A DNA stretch of 64,000 nt from Mesobacterium_A sp034670065 (GCA_034670065.1 JAXMOG010000009.1:62001-126000), one strand, 5' to 3'; shown: positions 18,201 through 27,331, counted from the first letter of the stretch. Notes: generated by a model from the sequence alone, not told the origin. Numbers and translations are program-made.

Positions 18201-19851
18201 TGATCGTCTCAGCCTCAAAGACCAAAGCTGGCTCATTTGGTGTTTTGGCAACTTGCGCCTCAAACATGGCCTGCATCGTTTGCGGACCCGTCGCAGCGAC
18301 AGTGGTTTCGTTCCAGTCAAACAAAACCATTTGGCGTTCCATGTCCGACATTGTTGGCAATTCTGCCAACGGCGTTGTTTCTGGAACCTTGGCCAAACTA
18401 TCAAGCCGTGCCACCAGTATTTTGGCCTGCATCGGGTGGATACGACCAGTGTCGTAGTGGATAACAGCGCCTGTGTCAGACAGCTCAACAGTCAAGGCGG
18501 CACCGGGAAGGGCACCAACTTTGTCTGAAATCGCGATGTCAGGCAGTGTTTGCTTCAGGGACGGATCACGCAAAAACAGGTCACGGGCAAAGCCGACCTT
18601 CTTTTCAGCCTCAACAAGCGCGCTGGTCGCGCGGCTTTTCAGGTCGGACACCGTGCCTGAGCTGTCCGCGTGCAACGGAACCCAAGGCATCGTCACATGT
18701 GATTGTGCCAACGTCGCCAAGTCTGCGTTTGTATATGCAACGTCCAGCGACGTTGTTTGCGCCAATTGCATGGCCCAAGCCAAAACATGGGCTGTATTGG
18801 CGTTGGACACGGCGATCGTATCCACTTCACCGGCCGAAGACGTGGTTAATTCCAGCTTCGCAGCATTCATTTTGGCCAGACGGCGACGCCACCATTGATC
18901 ATGCTTGGCTGTGGCCTTGCTTGCCGCTTCCATTGCAGCAATGCCGTCTGTGTTGGGAAGGGTCAAAGTGTCGCCAACAGACAGGACGTTGTTGGGTGCA
19001 AAAGCAGCGCCGTCCAAGCTTTCCAAGCCGTGCAGTTCCAGACCGCCATCACCACATGCCACTGCCAGATGGGTTGGTGATACTTCGATCACTGTTCCAG
19101 CGGTTGCATGCGTTTCAATCAATTTGGCCGAGGTAAATGTGACCAGCTGATCCTGCACCCATAGTTTTGGCGTCGAAAGCGGGTTCCAATAAGGGCCGTG
19201 ATCCATCGCCCGACAGAGGCGAGACAGTTCCATTGCCGGTTTGGAGATATCCAGCAAACCTGCGGCAAAGGGGCGATCCGCGCGGGCGTGATAGCTGCGC
19301 TGGGCGGGGTCTTGTTGCTCTGCGTTCGGAGTGCCTGTTTCCAGCCGCGCGATAACGTCTGAGAAGCTTGAAAGACCAGCTTCATAGGCTTTGGTGTTCA
19401 GTGTCAGTGCGGTGTCGTTGACCTCAATCGCAAAACTGCCACGCGCGACGATAGCGCCGGTGTCAACTTTGGGTTCAATGATGTGCCAAGCGATTCCGTG
19501 TTCTTGCTCGCCTTCGATCAGTGCCCACACCGGTGCGTTTAGACCGGCGTGCCGTGGCAGCGGGCCGTCGTGGAAGTTGATTGCCCCCTTGGCTGGTTTA
19601 GACAGTACGGCTTCGGGGATAATTTGCAGGTTTGCGATACTAAACAGCCAGTCAAACTGAATGCCGGAAAGAGCATCTGCCAAATCAGAGCTGGGGTCGA
19701 TCACTTGCAGATTGTTTTCCGCCGCCCAGTCAGAAATAGCCTTGTTTTCCGTGACAACCGCCGCGATGCGGTGGTCGCGTGCCAATAGCTTTTTGCTACA
19801 TTCTACAGCCAGGCTTTCGTTGCCCATAACGACGCAAGAAAAAACAGTCAT
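15256..19851 (-). CDS. NRPS: formyltransferase - degenerate C - A (with inserted monooxygenase) - PCP
   Basis: A 1531-aa assembly-line enzyme. Residues 1 to about 310 are a formyltransferase like Met-tRNA formyltransferase, with Asn92-x-His94 in NFHDGPLP and Asp130. About 330-505 resembles the end of a condensation domain but has no HHxxxDG motif. The adenylation domain begins near 515 (YTSGSTGLPKGV, FDISVLELFW). It is interrupted at about 755-1110 by a luciferase-like flavin monooxygenase of the MupA/Atu3671 type, then resumes (NMYGPTETTIW, YKTGD, NMKIDRKAL). The specificity positions read D-I-L-Q-Y-G-M-I-W-K, close to the textbook glycine code. A peptidyl carrier (ELGGHSLLA) follows near 1465. 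There is no thioesterase, so the product should pass to the PKS in the same operon. The start lies 5 bases after the glycosyltransferase stop. Confidence 0.92.
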   Translation of the reverse strand: MTVFSCVVMGNESLAVECSKKLLARDHRIAAVVTENKAISDWAAENNLQVIDPSSDLADALSGIQFDWLFSIANLQIIPEAVLSKPAKGAINFHDGPLPRHAGLNAPVWALIEGEQEHGIAWHIIEPKVDTGAIVARGSFAIEVNDTALTLNTKAYEAGLSSFSDVIARLETGTPNAEQQDPAQRSYHARADRPFAAGLLDISKPAMELSRLCRAMDHGPYWNPLSTPKLWVQDQLVTFTSAKLIETHATAGTVIEVSPTHLAVACGDGGLELHGLESLDGAAFAPNNVLSVGDTLTLPNTDGIAAMEAASKATAKHDQWWRRRLAKMNAAKLELTTSSAGEVDTIAVSNANTAHVLAWAMQLAQTTSLDVAYTNADLATLAQSHVTMPWVPLHADSSGTVSDLKSRATSALVEAEKKVGFARDLFLRDPSLKQTLPDIAISDKVGALPGAALTVELSDTGAVIHYDTGRIHPMQAKILVARLDSLAKVPETTPLAELPTMSDMERQMVLFDWNETTVAATGPQTMQAMFEAQVAKTPNEPALVFEAETISYADLNARTNRVAHTLKSMAVGPDTVVGLFCNRSADMLIGALGILKAGGAYLPLDPAYPADRLAHYVADSGTPVILTQNALRGSLPENSASILEIDTDPRISQASSSNPDPASAPENLAYVIYTSGSTGLPKGVMIEHRNVANFFLGMDGVIANETAGTWLAVTSLSFDISVLELFWTTSRGFKVVLSSDENRNMISGGPIPLSDSKMDFSIYYWGNDDGVGRDKYRLLLEGAQFADKNGFCAVWTPERHFHAFGGPYPNPSVTGAAVAAVTRNIAVRAGSVVSPLHHPARIAEEWAVIDNLTNGRTGLALASGWQPDDFVLRPENTPPNNKTAMIENVEQLRKLWAGEPVAFPRKDGTLHEVVTQPRPMSKELPLWVTTAGNPDTWREAGRLGCNVLTHLLGQSLDEVADKIKLYHAELRKTGRDPKDYTVTLMLHTCLADSREEARERAREPMKDYLRSAAGLIKQYAWAFPAFKRPTGVSNAFELDLGILDESELEEILDFAFERYFNDSGMFGTIEDALARTEQLKRIGVGEVACLIDYGIATDEVLSGLHHLAQVVRSANADVELAEDDFSIAAQIIRHDVSHLQCTPSMARMICMNDEARAALRRVQHIYLGGEALPGTLVREIETLSNGSVINMYGPTETTIWSSTEPANASETTINIGMPLANQQLYVLDDNMQPCPIGMPGELWIGGDGVTRGYWNRAEMTAERFVPNPFHQGRMYKTGDLVTRRADGKIDFIGRADGQVKLRGHRIELGEIDAAMEAEQQVPQALAMVREDVPGDKRLIGYFRAERPMTENEWRTILGKNLPSHMIPSRFVQVEEFPLTPNMKIDRKALPVPAAPAAAPVKVVATAPTLSPQSSPSADPDLSKAIAEVWQEVLGVAPTSGQDNFFELGGHSLLAVQAHRTMRERFGAQRLAITDVFRFPTLDAISARVAELSGRPAKTEAKPVQPEASNTRGLSRSEAMSRRKAMRARRSA

Positions 19852-19856
19852 CTCGG

Positions 19857-20867
19857 TTACTCCACTTCGACAATGTTCGTTAGCCCGGCGTGTGTTTGCC
19901 GTTTTGGGGGCAGGGGCTGGAACAAAGCTTTTGTATGATGCGCAAGAAGATCACGCATAAAATGTTTTGGATCCACGTCAGGTCGGCGTTGTAACAGGCG
20001 ACGCAATTGCCAAATGCTCCAACCGATCATGCGGGATGTTGTGGCAATCAACGCATAGGCGCGACCGTGGTTTTTTGTGTAGTAGTGCCAGCGGCTGTCC
20101 AGCCAATAGGTTGGTAGCCGATCCCACTTTTTCATGCCGGTCGAAACACCACCAATATGCATCACACGGCTTTCCACTACGTAGTGGGTTTCGTAGCCAG
20201 CGCGGGCGGCCCGCAGCGACAGATCCGTTTCTTCGAAATACAAAAAGAACGTTTCGTCAAAGAGCCCGATTTCATCAAGTACGCTTTGCCGCATCATCAT
20301 TGCGGCGCCTGCCAACCAATCTACCCGGCCAGATTTTTCGGGAACCGGCATCGGAATTGTTCGGTTGCGGAACAAACGGGTGATAGGCCCGGTGCGTGCG
20401 GCGTCTTCCATCTCTCCCAGTGCATTTGGAAAGCGAAAGGCCGATACATGCGGGTGGCCATCGTCACCACTAATAAAGCTGCCCGCAAAACCCGCTTTTG
20501 GATGAGTGTCTAAATAGGTCTTTAGTTTCTGCAGCGCGTCGGATTCTGGGAAAGCGTCGGAATTCAGGATGAAGACGAAATCGGGTTTGGACCCATCAGA
20601 AAATCCGCTACGAATGCCAACGTTGTTGCCTGCGCCGAAACCACCGTTGTGTCCGGCCTGCAAAACCCGGACGGTGCGTTCCTGCGCCCAATCGGCTTGC
20701 GCAACCTGCTCGGACATCGTTTCAAACGATCCATCCTGTGAATCATTGTCGACGATTGTGATTTCACCATCCATACCACGCATCGCAATTGCGGCCGCTT
20801 CCGCGGCGCGCAGTGTCATGTCTGCCGTCTTGTAGTTCAGAACAACTGTCAGAAGCCTATCCATCAT
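19857..20867 (-). CDS. Family 2 glycosyltransferase inside the NRPS-PKS operon
   Basis: A 336-aa GT-A glycosyltransferase of the rhamnosyltransferase-like group: LLTVVLNYKTADMT, IVDNDSQDGS (nucleotide-binding), FILNSDA (DXD-like), the AAMMMRQSV block and ETFFLYFEETDLSLRA, where EETDL holds the catalytic base. No clear membrane helix. The start overlaps the PKS stop by 4 bases (ATGA), and the stop lies 5 bases before the NRPS, so its expression is locked to both. This suggests that the assembly-line product is made to be joined to a sugar, or that the sugar it adds is the acceptor of that product. The donor sugar is unknown. Confidence 0.88.
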   Translation of the reverse strand: MMDRLLTVVLNYKTADMTLRAAEAAAIAMRGMDGEITIVDNDSQDGSFETMSEQVAQADWAQERTVRVLQAGHNGGFGAGNNVGIRSGFSDGSKPDFVFILNSDAFPESDALQKLKTYLDTHPKAGFAGSFISGDDGHPHVSAFRFPNALGEMEDAARTGPITRLFRNRTIPMPVPEKSGRVDWLAGAAMMMRQSVLDEIGLFDETFFLYFEETDLSLRAARAGYETHYVVESRVMHIGGVSTGMKKWDRLPTYWLDSRWHYYTKNHGRAYALIATTSRMIGWSIWQLRRLLQRRPDVDPKHFMRDLLAHHTKALFQPLPPKRQTHAGLTNIVEVE

Positions 20868-23800
20868 TCAGCCGCCCGTTTTGTTGGGAAAGACAGAATC
20901 TGCCCCTTGCCGCCCGATGCGGCCTCGGCATCTACAATGGCTTCCTTCATCAAACCGGCCAGAACACGCACGTTCGGCTCCAGCACCATGCTGTCGTGGT
21001 CACCCGGAACCTCATGCACCGCCACGCCGGGGACAAACTGGCCCCAATCGTTGTCGTTCATCAGATATGCCCGTTCGCTGTTGACCTTGCGCCCGCCGGA
21101 AACATTCCAGTTCCCAACCAGAGGTGGGCGGAACAGAACCAACTGGCCGTTCCAAGGTTTCATTTGATATTGTGCGACGGCATTCAGGAACGCAGCCTCG
21201 ATCTCGGCGTTGTGGAATTGATGTTCCGTTTCGGTCGCATCAACGGTCATACGGCGCTTTTCAAATTCCCAGGCAATCCGGTTCTTGGCCCAAGTGAAGG
21301 GATACGTAACACCCTTCTTTTTAATCTCTTGCAGCTGGATTAGCATTCGGTCGGTACGCGACAATGGGCGTCGCTGCGGCAGAGGCGTATCCAACAGAAC
21401 AACCAAGGATACTTCATCACCGGCGGCCTGCAGCTGATGCGCCATTTCATAGGCCGTAATTCCACCGCCCGAGAATCCACCTATCATGTAGGGGCCTTCT
21501 GGCTGTACCAGTTTCAATTCAGCGATGTAGTCAGCGGCAGCCTCTTGCAAGGTGGTGTGCGGGGCCTCGCCACCATAAAGGCCGCGTGCCTGCAAGCCGT
21601 AGAATGGCCGGTCAGCACCCAACAAATGAGCCAAGTGGCGCAGGTTCAAAACATTGCCAAACATACCTGCAACCAGGAAGAATGGCGTTTTCGAACCGCC
21701 TTCGGCATCATGCATCGCAACCAGATGCTTGTACCGCCGTTGAGGCTCGACCGGTTGGTCGACGTCTGTGGCTTCTGTCGATGCGCCGGTGCGTTCTGCA
21801 ATCAGATTGGCACATTTGCGAATGGTCGGCGCTTCGAACAGTACAGAGATCGGGAATTCAATCCGGTAGGCCTTCTTGACCATGGCGAACAATCGCACGG
21901 CGATCAATGAGTGCCCGCCAAGATCGAAGAACGAGTCTTCGACGCCAACGTTCTGAACACCCAGAAGTTCTTCCCAGAAGCCTGCCAGGGTGCGTTCGAT
22001 TTCGTTTTCTGGCTCTACGTAGTCGCCCTCCAGCTGAGGACGGTTGAATTTTTGACCAGCCGAGTCTTGTCTGACAACGGTTGCTGCCTGAGCTGTCAGA
22101 GCGTTCAAATCCATTGAACTAACGACAACCTGAGGAATCCCCAAGGCCAACGCCCGACGGAATGCTTCGGTGCCTTCATCTGGCCGAATGCCTTGCGTCA
22201 GGTTGTGCTGCAAACGCTCTTCGGCAGGAGAAAGCGGTTGGGACATCGTGTCATCCGCCCCGTCAAACTCTACTTCGGCTGGCGTCAAACGCGGCGCAGC
22301 TGTCAGCACATCCAGGCTGTCCAGTCGACGGATAGTGAAGCCTTCAATCTCGATGCAAACTTCGCCATCTGTTCCACAAAGCGTTACGTTGAAGCTTGCG
22401 GTTTCGTTGGACGCGCGGTTGTCTTCGGCGTTTCTGACCCAGCTGACAACCTTTGTTGGCAACGGCGCATGCACGCGAACACGCGCATAGGACACGGGCA
22501 CCCACAAATGGTCCGGTTGATAGCCTTGGATCAACTCCATCGCCCAACCAGTGGCAATATCCATCAGCGCTGGGTGAATGACGTACCCAATATCTGCGGT
22601 GGCTTCCTTGGGAAGCGACAGATCGGCAATGCCTTCGTTTGTACCGCATGCACGGGTATCCAGCGTTTTCCATCTGGGGCCGAATTTCAGCTGAACTTCC
22701 TGAGCTGCTGTCAGCTTGCCGCCACCTGCGCGCTGGGCTGATCCACAGCGTGAGCGAATGCCATTCAGGTCCAAACGGGCGGGCCGTTGCAACGGCATGA
22801 GTGAAACCGAACCTTGCGCATTCAGCGCAAAACCGTGTTTTCCGTTCAACGTGCAGTCCGCCAACACCTCAAAATCATACCCGGTGGATTGACGGGTCAA
22901 ACGAACACGGACATCACGCGAACCGCCGTCTGCGATGCGCAACGGGCGCAGGAAATTCAGGTCTTTGATTTCAAAAGCGCTGTTTTCGCCTTGGGCTTTC
23001 ATCGCATGCGCGGCCAAGGTCAAATATCCGGTCCCCGGCAACAATGCGTCGCCCAAAGCTGTTCGGTGTTCGTCGATAAACCAATCTGTGCTTCCGTAGG
23101 TCGCCGTGAACAGGCGATTGCCAGAATTGTCGAAGGTCGCCGTATCAAGCATTGGCAGGTCGACCGGCTTTTGCGGCATGTCCGGCGTTTCGCCATTGCG
23201 TGTTGCAAAGGAATCCGCAGCCATACCAACTTCGGACCAAATACCCCAGTTCAGGGCAACAACACGTGTTTTCCCACCACTGCGTGCATGCGCAAAGGCA
23301 TTCAGAAATTCATTGGCGGCAACATAGTCGATCTGACCGATCGGTGCCGTGACAGTTGAAGAAGATGAAAACAGGACAATCCACTCAACACTGCCATCAG
23401 GGAACAACTGGTCCAGAACCTGGGTGCCGTGAATTTTGGGCGTAAACACATCTTCGACGGCTGCCGGCGATTTGGTTTGCAGTGGACCATCGTTGATGAC
23501 GCCTGCGCCATGAATAACACCGGTAATCGGGCCAAAACGTTCTTTTGCTTCGTCCACTACGCGCTGCATTTGCGAGTGGTTGCAGCTATCCGCTGCGGCG
23601 ACCATCACAATGCCGCCCGCGTCTTCCAACGTCTGAACAGCCGAAATCCGCTTTGAAATCGGATCAATGGGTGCATGGCGGCGCAGGTGATCTTCCCAAT
23701 CTTCCCGAGGAGGGAGATCGCTACGAGACACCAAAATGATGTTGGATTTCAGTTGCGCCAGTTCCAGGGCAAGGGTCTGACCAATACCACCAAAACCACC

Positions 23801-26800
23801 GGTGATAAGATACGTGCCTGTCTTCAAGTCAGGCACTTTTTGACCTGACAGTGCAACTGGGCGGAAAGTTTGTTCGAACCGTCGGTCGAAACGCAGCGCA
23901 GCATTTGCTGTGTTCGGCTCTGCCATCAAATCTTCCAGAACGCGATCAGCCAGACCGTCTAGTGCGGTTGCAACTGTCTGTTCGGCCCTTGCGCGACCAA
24001 AGAACCCTGCTTCAGGCGACGGTGGCAGTAAAATATCCAATGTAGAGACTGTTACGTCTGGCAATTCGCGCGGAATAACCCGTGCCGGGCCTGCGATTGT
24101 AGCTTTGGCTGGATAGGGCAATGCTTCATCGCGCACCTGCACCGCACCGTTGGTAACAACGGTCATATGAAGCGATTTTGTCAGATTCTCATCGGCCACG
24201 GCTTGCGCCAGGAACATCAGTGAATAGAAACCCTGCTCTTGCTGCCGGTGAAAGAAGCTGGAACCAGGCCGATGGGATTCATCGGTGGTGACCAACCAAA
24301 AATGACCAACTTTGTTAGGGATAAGACCACGCGCCAGCATATCTTGCAGCAAAAGGTCGTAGCCTTCGCGCCCACGTTCAGGCGACAGGATGTAATTATT
24401 GTCGTTTACACGAGAGAACGTATCGCCAGTGCGCACCTCTACAACGATATGCCCCGCATCACGCAGTCGCTCTGTGCAACGCGCTGCGATACCCGCTTCA
24501 TCCATAAACATGAGCCATGTAGATGGTTCCGCATCGGACAGCGCTGCAACGACATCAAGTTCGATTTCGGCTGACTTTGGCCGCCAAGCGGGCTTGAAAC
24601 CCCATTCCGAGATATCGTCGGTCCGTATCAGATGGCTGGGTGCGGCATCTGCAAGGCGCTTGCCCGGTTCGATGAAATACTCTTCGTGCTGAAACGCGTA
24701 AGTAGGTAGGGGAACGCGGTGACGGGCGGCGTCACCCCAGATTTGACCCCAGTCAAACGTAGCGCCCAGCGCCCAAAGGCTGCCCAGATTTTCAAGGAAA
24801 TAGCGGTCGTCCGAAACGTCTTCTTCAGGATGACGCAGCGAAGACAGCACCTGCTGTCCGGGAATGCCGCCATTTTGACGTGCCAGAGATGACATGGCCT
24901 TACCTGGACCGACCTCCAGGAAGATCCGATTGTCACGCGCCAAAGAGCCCAGACAGTCAGAAAACAAAACCGTGCCACGCAGGTGATCCACCCAGTAATC
25001 AGGGCTGGTTGCCTGCGCGTCAGTCATCATCTGACCTGTGCGGTTGGACGTAAGTGGAATCCGGGGCGGGTGAAGCTGGATTGAGCGAAGATAGGCACGG
25101 AAATCTTCCAGGATTCCGTCTAGCATGTGACTATGCGCGGCCACGTTGATGGAAACGCGCTGACACTCGATGCCTTTAGCGACCAAGGATGTTTCAAGGC
25201 GGGCCAAAGCGTCGATTGGGCCTGAGGCGATCGACAGTTCGGGCGCGTTTACGGCGCCAAGATCCAAATCCTCGCTTAGATGGGTTTTCAATTGTTCTGC
25301 CGAAAGCGACACAGACAGCATTCCGCCGGGCGAAACAGAGTCAAACAACTTACCGCGCAGGTAGACCAGACCGATACAGTCTTCAAATGACATCACGCCG
25401 GCAACGCAAGCGGCGGTGTTTTCACCCATTGAATGGCCGGTCAGCGCTGCTGGTTGAATTCCCCAGCTGATCCATAGTTGGGCCAGCGCGTATTCGACGA
25501 TCATAATCAACGGCAACTGAATGGAAGGTTGTTTTAACCGTTCGTCAGCTTCGCGCGTGTCTTCGGCATTGGGCAGCCAAAGCGTTCTGATATCGTAGTC
25601 GATTTTTTGGTCCAGAATTTCCAGACCACGGTCCATCCATTCTGCAAAGACAGGTTCGGTCTCATACAGATCGCGGGCCATCCCGGCGTATTGTGCGCCG
25701 CCACCCGGGAACATGAATACCGTGTCAGGATTGTTCAGCGCGCTGTGCGTCCGCACACGACGCGCGGTTTGATTGGCCAACAAGTCGGACGCTTCTTCAT
25801 GTGTTCCAGCCACAACGACGCGACGCTTTTCGAAGCTCCGGCGCCCTTCCTTAAGGGTCCAGGCAACATCAGCCAACGGAACGTCAGGATTGGCTTGCAG
25901 ATACTCAGCCAAATTGGCGCTGTTTTTATCCAGTGCAGATTTGTTGCGTGCCGACACGGAAAGTATTTGGAACGGCCAGTCGCTCTCTTCGGACGCGGCC
26001 CTTTTGGGGGCTTGTTCCAATACGACATGCGCATTGGTTCCACCAACGCCAAGGGAGTTGACCCCAGCGCGGCGCGGGTGATCACTGCTGGGCCAATCAG
26101 ATAGGCGACTGTTGACCGAGAAGGGCGAGTGTTCAAAATCAATTGCCGGATTCGGGGCTTCGAAGCCCAGTGACGGTGGCAATTGCGCGTTCTTCAACGA
26201 AAGCGATGCTTTGATCAGGCTGGCGACGCCAGCGGCTGTATCGAGGTGCCCAATGTTGGTTTTAACAGAGCCAATACGGCAGAAATCTGTTTCTTCGGTC
26301 GTCTCGCGGAACGCTTGCGTCAACGCGGCAACCTCAATCGGATCACCCAAATAGGTGCCGGTTCCGTGGCACTCGACATAGTCGATGCTATCGGCAGGCA
26401 CATCAGCCACTTCCAAGGCTTCGGCAATGGCGCGGGCCTGCCCATCAACAGAAGGTGCCAGATATCCGGCCTTTTGTGCGCCGTCATTGTTAACGGCGGT
26501 GCCTTTGATAACGGCCCAGATATGGTCGCCATCCGCAATGGCGTCTTCCAGACGGCGCAATACAACCACACCGGAGCCAGAGCCAAAGACGGTGCCTTTG
26601 GCGCGGTGATCAAAGGCGTGGCATTCCCCGTCAGGCGACAGAATTTCGTTTTCTTTGTAAAGATAGCCGCGGCTGTGGGGCAGTTCGATCGTGACGCCGC
26701 CAGCCAAGGCCATATCGCATTCGCCGTTCAACAAGGCCTGTGTGGCGAAATGCGTGGCGACAAGTGACGTAGAGCACGCAGTTTGCAGGTTCACCGACGG

Positions 26801-27331
26801 ACCTTGCAGATTCAGAACATGACTAAGGCGCGTTGTCATGAAGTCTTTGTCATTGCCGGTATGGCGCAACAGGAACATGCCTGTTTGTTCAACCAAGTCA
26901 GGGTTGGAGCAAACGTTGAAATAGAAATAGCTGCCCATGCCGCAGCCTGCAAAAACACCAACTGTACCGTCAAAGTTTTCAGGTACGTGACCTGCTGTTT
27001 CCAGGGCTTCCCACGACGTTTCCAGGAACTGACGATGCTGCGGGTCCATCACGGCAGCGTCTTTGGGCGCCAGCCCAAAGAACTCTGCATCAAAATTCTT
27101 GAAACCGTCCAGCGGCGCAGCGAAGGGTACATAATCTTTGTGTCGGATCAGGGAGCGATCTTCGCCTGCGTCCAGCAACTCTTCTTCAGACATCTTGCGA
27201 ATGGAAGAGACACCGTCGCGCAGGTTCTTCCAGTACGCATCGATTGACTCGGCACCTGGCAGACGTGCTGCCATCCCGACAATGGCGATTTCATTGCCGG
27301 TTACGTTCGCCGCAATTTCGTCAGAACTCAT
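20864..27331 (-). CDS. Type I polyketide synthase: KS-AT-KR-DH-ACP-TE
   Basis: A single 2155-aa module. The ketosynthase (about 12-440) has Cys186 in TACSTS, His322 in HGTGT and His362 in NIGHLD, so it is condensation-competent. The acyltransferase follows (about 535-840; GHSMGE with Ser634). A ketoreductase comes next (GTYLITGGFGGIG, FSSSS, Tyr in QIDYVAANEF). After it is a hot-dog dehydratase-like domain with HRTALGDALLP and HPALMD, an unusual place. A carrier domain (DLGGHSLIAV) and a type I thioesterase (GGFSGGG, GDHDSM) end the protein. It should extend one acyl unit, probably the aminoacyl made by the NRPS, by two carbons and release it. ATG 27331 has AGGG 8 bases upstream; GTG 27340 lacks a site. 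Confidence 0.93.
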   Translation of the reverse strand: MSSDEIAANVTGNEIAIVGMAARLPGAESIDAYWKNLRDGVSSIRKMSEEELLDAGEDRSLIRHKDYVPFAAPLDGFKNFDAEFFGLAPKDAAVMDPQHRQFLETSWEALETAGHVPENFDGTVGVFAGCGMGSYFYFNVCSNPDLVEQTGMFLLRHTGNDKDFMTTRLSHVLNLQGPSVNLQTACSTSLVATHFATQALLNGECDMALAGGVTIELPHSRGYLYKENEILSPDGECHAFDHRAKGTVFGSGSGVVVLRRLEDAIADGDHIWAVIKGTAVNNDGAQKAGYLAPSVDGQARAIAEALEVADVPADSIDYVECHGTGTYLGDPIEVAALTQAFRETTEETDFCRIGSVKTNIGHLDTAAGVASLIKASLSLKNAQLPPSLGFEAPNPAIDFEHSPFSVNSRLSDWPSSDHPRRAGVNSLGVGGTNAHVVLEQAPKRAASEESDWPFQILSVSARNKSALDKNSANLAEYLQANPDVPLADVAWTLKEGRRSFEKRRVVVAGTHEEASDLLANQTARRVRTHSALNNPDTVFMFPGGGAQYAGMARDLYETEPVFAEWMDRGLEILDQKIDYDIRTLWLPNAEDTREADERLKQPSIQLPLIMIVEYALAQLWISWGIQPAALTGHSMGENTAACVAGVMSFEDCIGLVYLRGKLFDSVSPGGMLSVSLSAEQLKTHLSEDLDLGAVNAPELSIASGPIDALARLETSLVAKGIECQRVSINVAAHSHMLDGILEDFRAYLRSIQLHPPRIPLTSNRTGQMMTDAQATSPDYWVDHLRGTVLFSDCLGSLARDNRIFLEVGPGKAMSSLARQNGGIPGQQVLSSLRHPEEDVSDDRYFLENLGSLWALGATFDWGQIWGDAARHRVPLPTYAFQHEEYFIEPGKRLADAAPSHLIRTDDISEWGFKPAWRPKSAEIELDVVAALSDAEPSTWLMFMDEAGIAARCTERLRDAGHIVVEVRTGDTFSRVNDNNYILSPERGREGYDLLLQDMLARGLIPNKVGHFWLVTTDESHRPGSSFFHRQQEQGFYSLMFLAQAVADENLTKSLHMTVVTNGAVQVRDEALPYPAKATIAGPARVIPRELPDVTVSTLDILLPPSPEAGFFGRARAEQTVATALDGLADRVLEDLMAEPNTANAALRFDRRFEQTFRPVALSGQKVPDLKTGTYLITGGFGGIGQTLALELAQLKSNIILVSRSDLPPREDWEDHLRRHAPIDPISKRISAVQTLEDAGGIVMVAAADSCNHSQMQRVVDEAKERFGPITGVIHGAGVINDGPLQTKSPAAVEDVFTPKIHGTQVLDQLFPDGSVEWIVLFSSSSTVTAPIGQIDYVAANEFLNAFAHARSGGKTRVVALNWGIWSEVGMAADSFATRNGETPDMPQKPVDLPMLDTATFDNSGNRLFTATYGSTDWFIDEHRTALGDALLPGTGYLTLAAHAMKAQGENSAFEIKDLNFLRPLRIADGGSRDVRVRLTRQSTGYDFEVLADCTLNGKHGFALNAQGSVSLMPLQRPARLDLNGIRSRCGSAQRAGGGKLTAAQEVQLKFGPRWKTLDTRACGTNEGIADLSLPKEATADIGYVIHPALMDIATGWAMELIQGYQPDHLWVPVSYARVRVHAPLPTKVVSWVRNAEDNRASNETASFNVTLCGTDGEVCIEIEGFTIRRLDSLDVLTAAPRLTPAEVEFDGADDTMSQPLSPAEERLQHNLTQGIRPDEGTEAFRRALALGIPQVVVSSMDLNALTAQAATVVRQDSAGQKFNRPQLEGDYVEPENEIERTLAGFWEELLGVQNVGVEDSFFDLGGHSLIAVRLFAMVKKAYRIEFPISVLFEAPTIRKCANLIAERTGASTEATDVDQPVEPQRRYKHLVAMHDAEGGSKTPFFLVAGMFGNVLNLRHLAHLLGADRPFYGLQARGLYGGEAPHTTLQEAAADYIAELKLVQPEGPYMIGGFSGGGITAYEMAHQLQAAGDEVSLVVLLDTPLPQRRPLSRTDRMLIQLQEIKKKGVTYPFTWAKNRIAWEFEKRRMTVDATETEHQFHNAEIEAAFLNAVAQYQMKPWNGQLVLFRPPLVGNWNVSGGRKVNSERAYLMNDNDWGQFVPGVAVHEVPGDHDSMVLEPNVRVLAGLMKEAIVDAEAASGGKGQILSFPTKRAAE

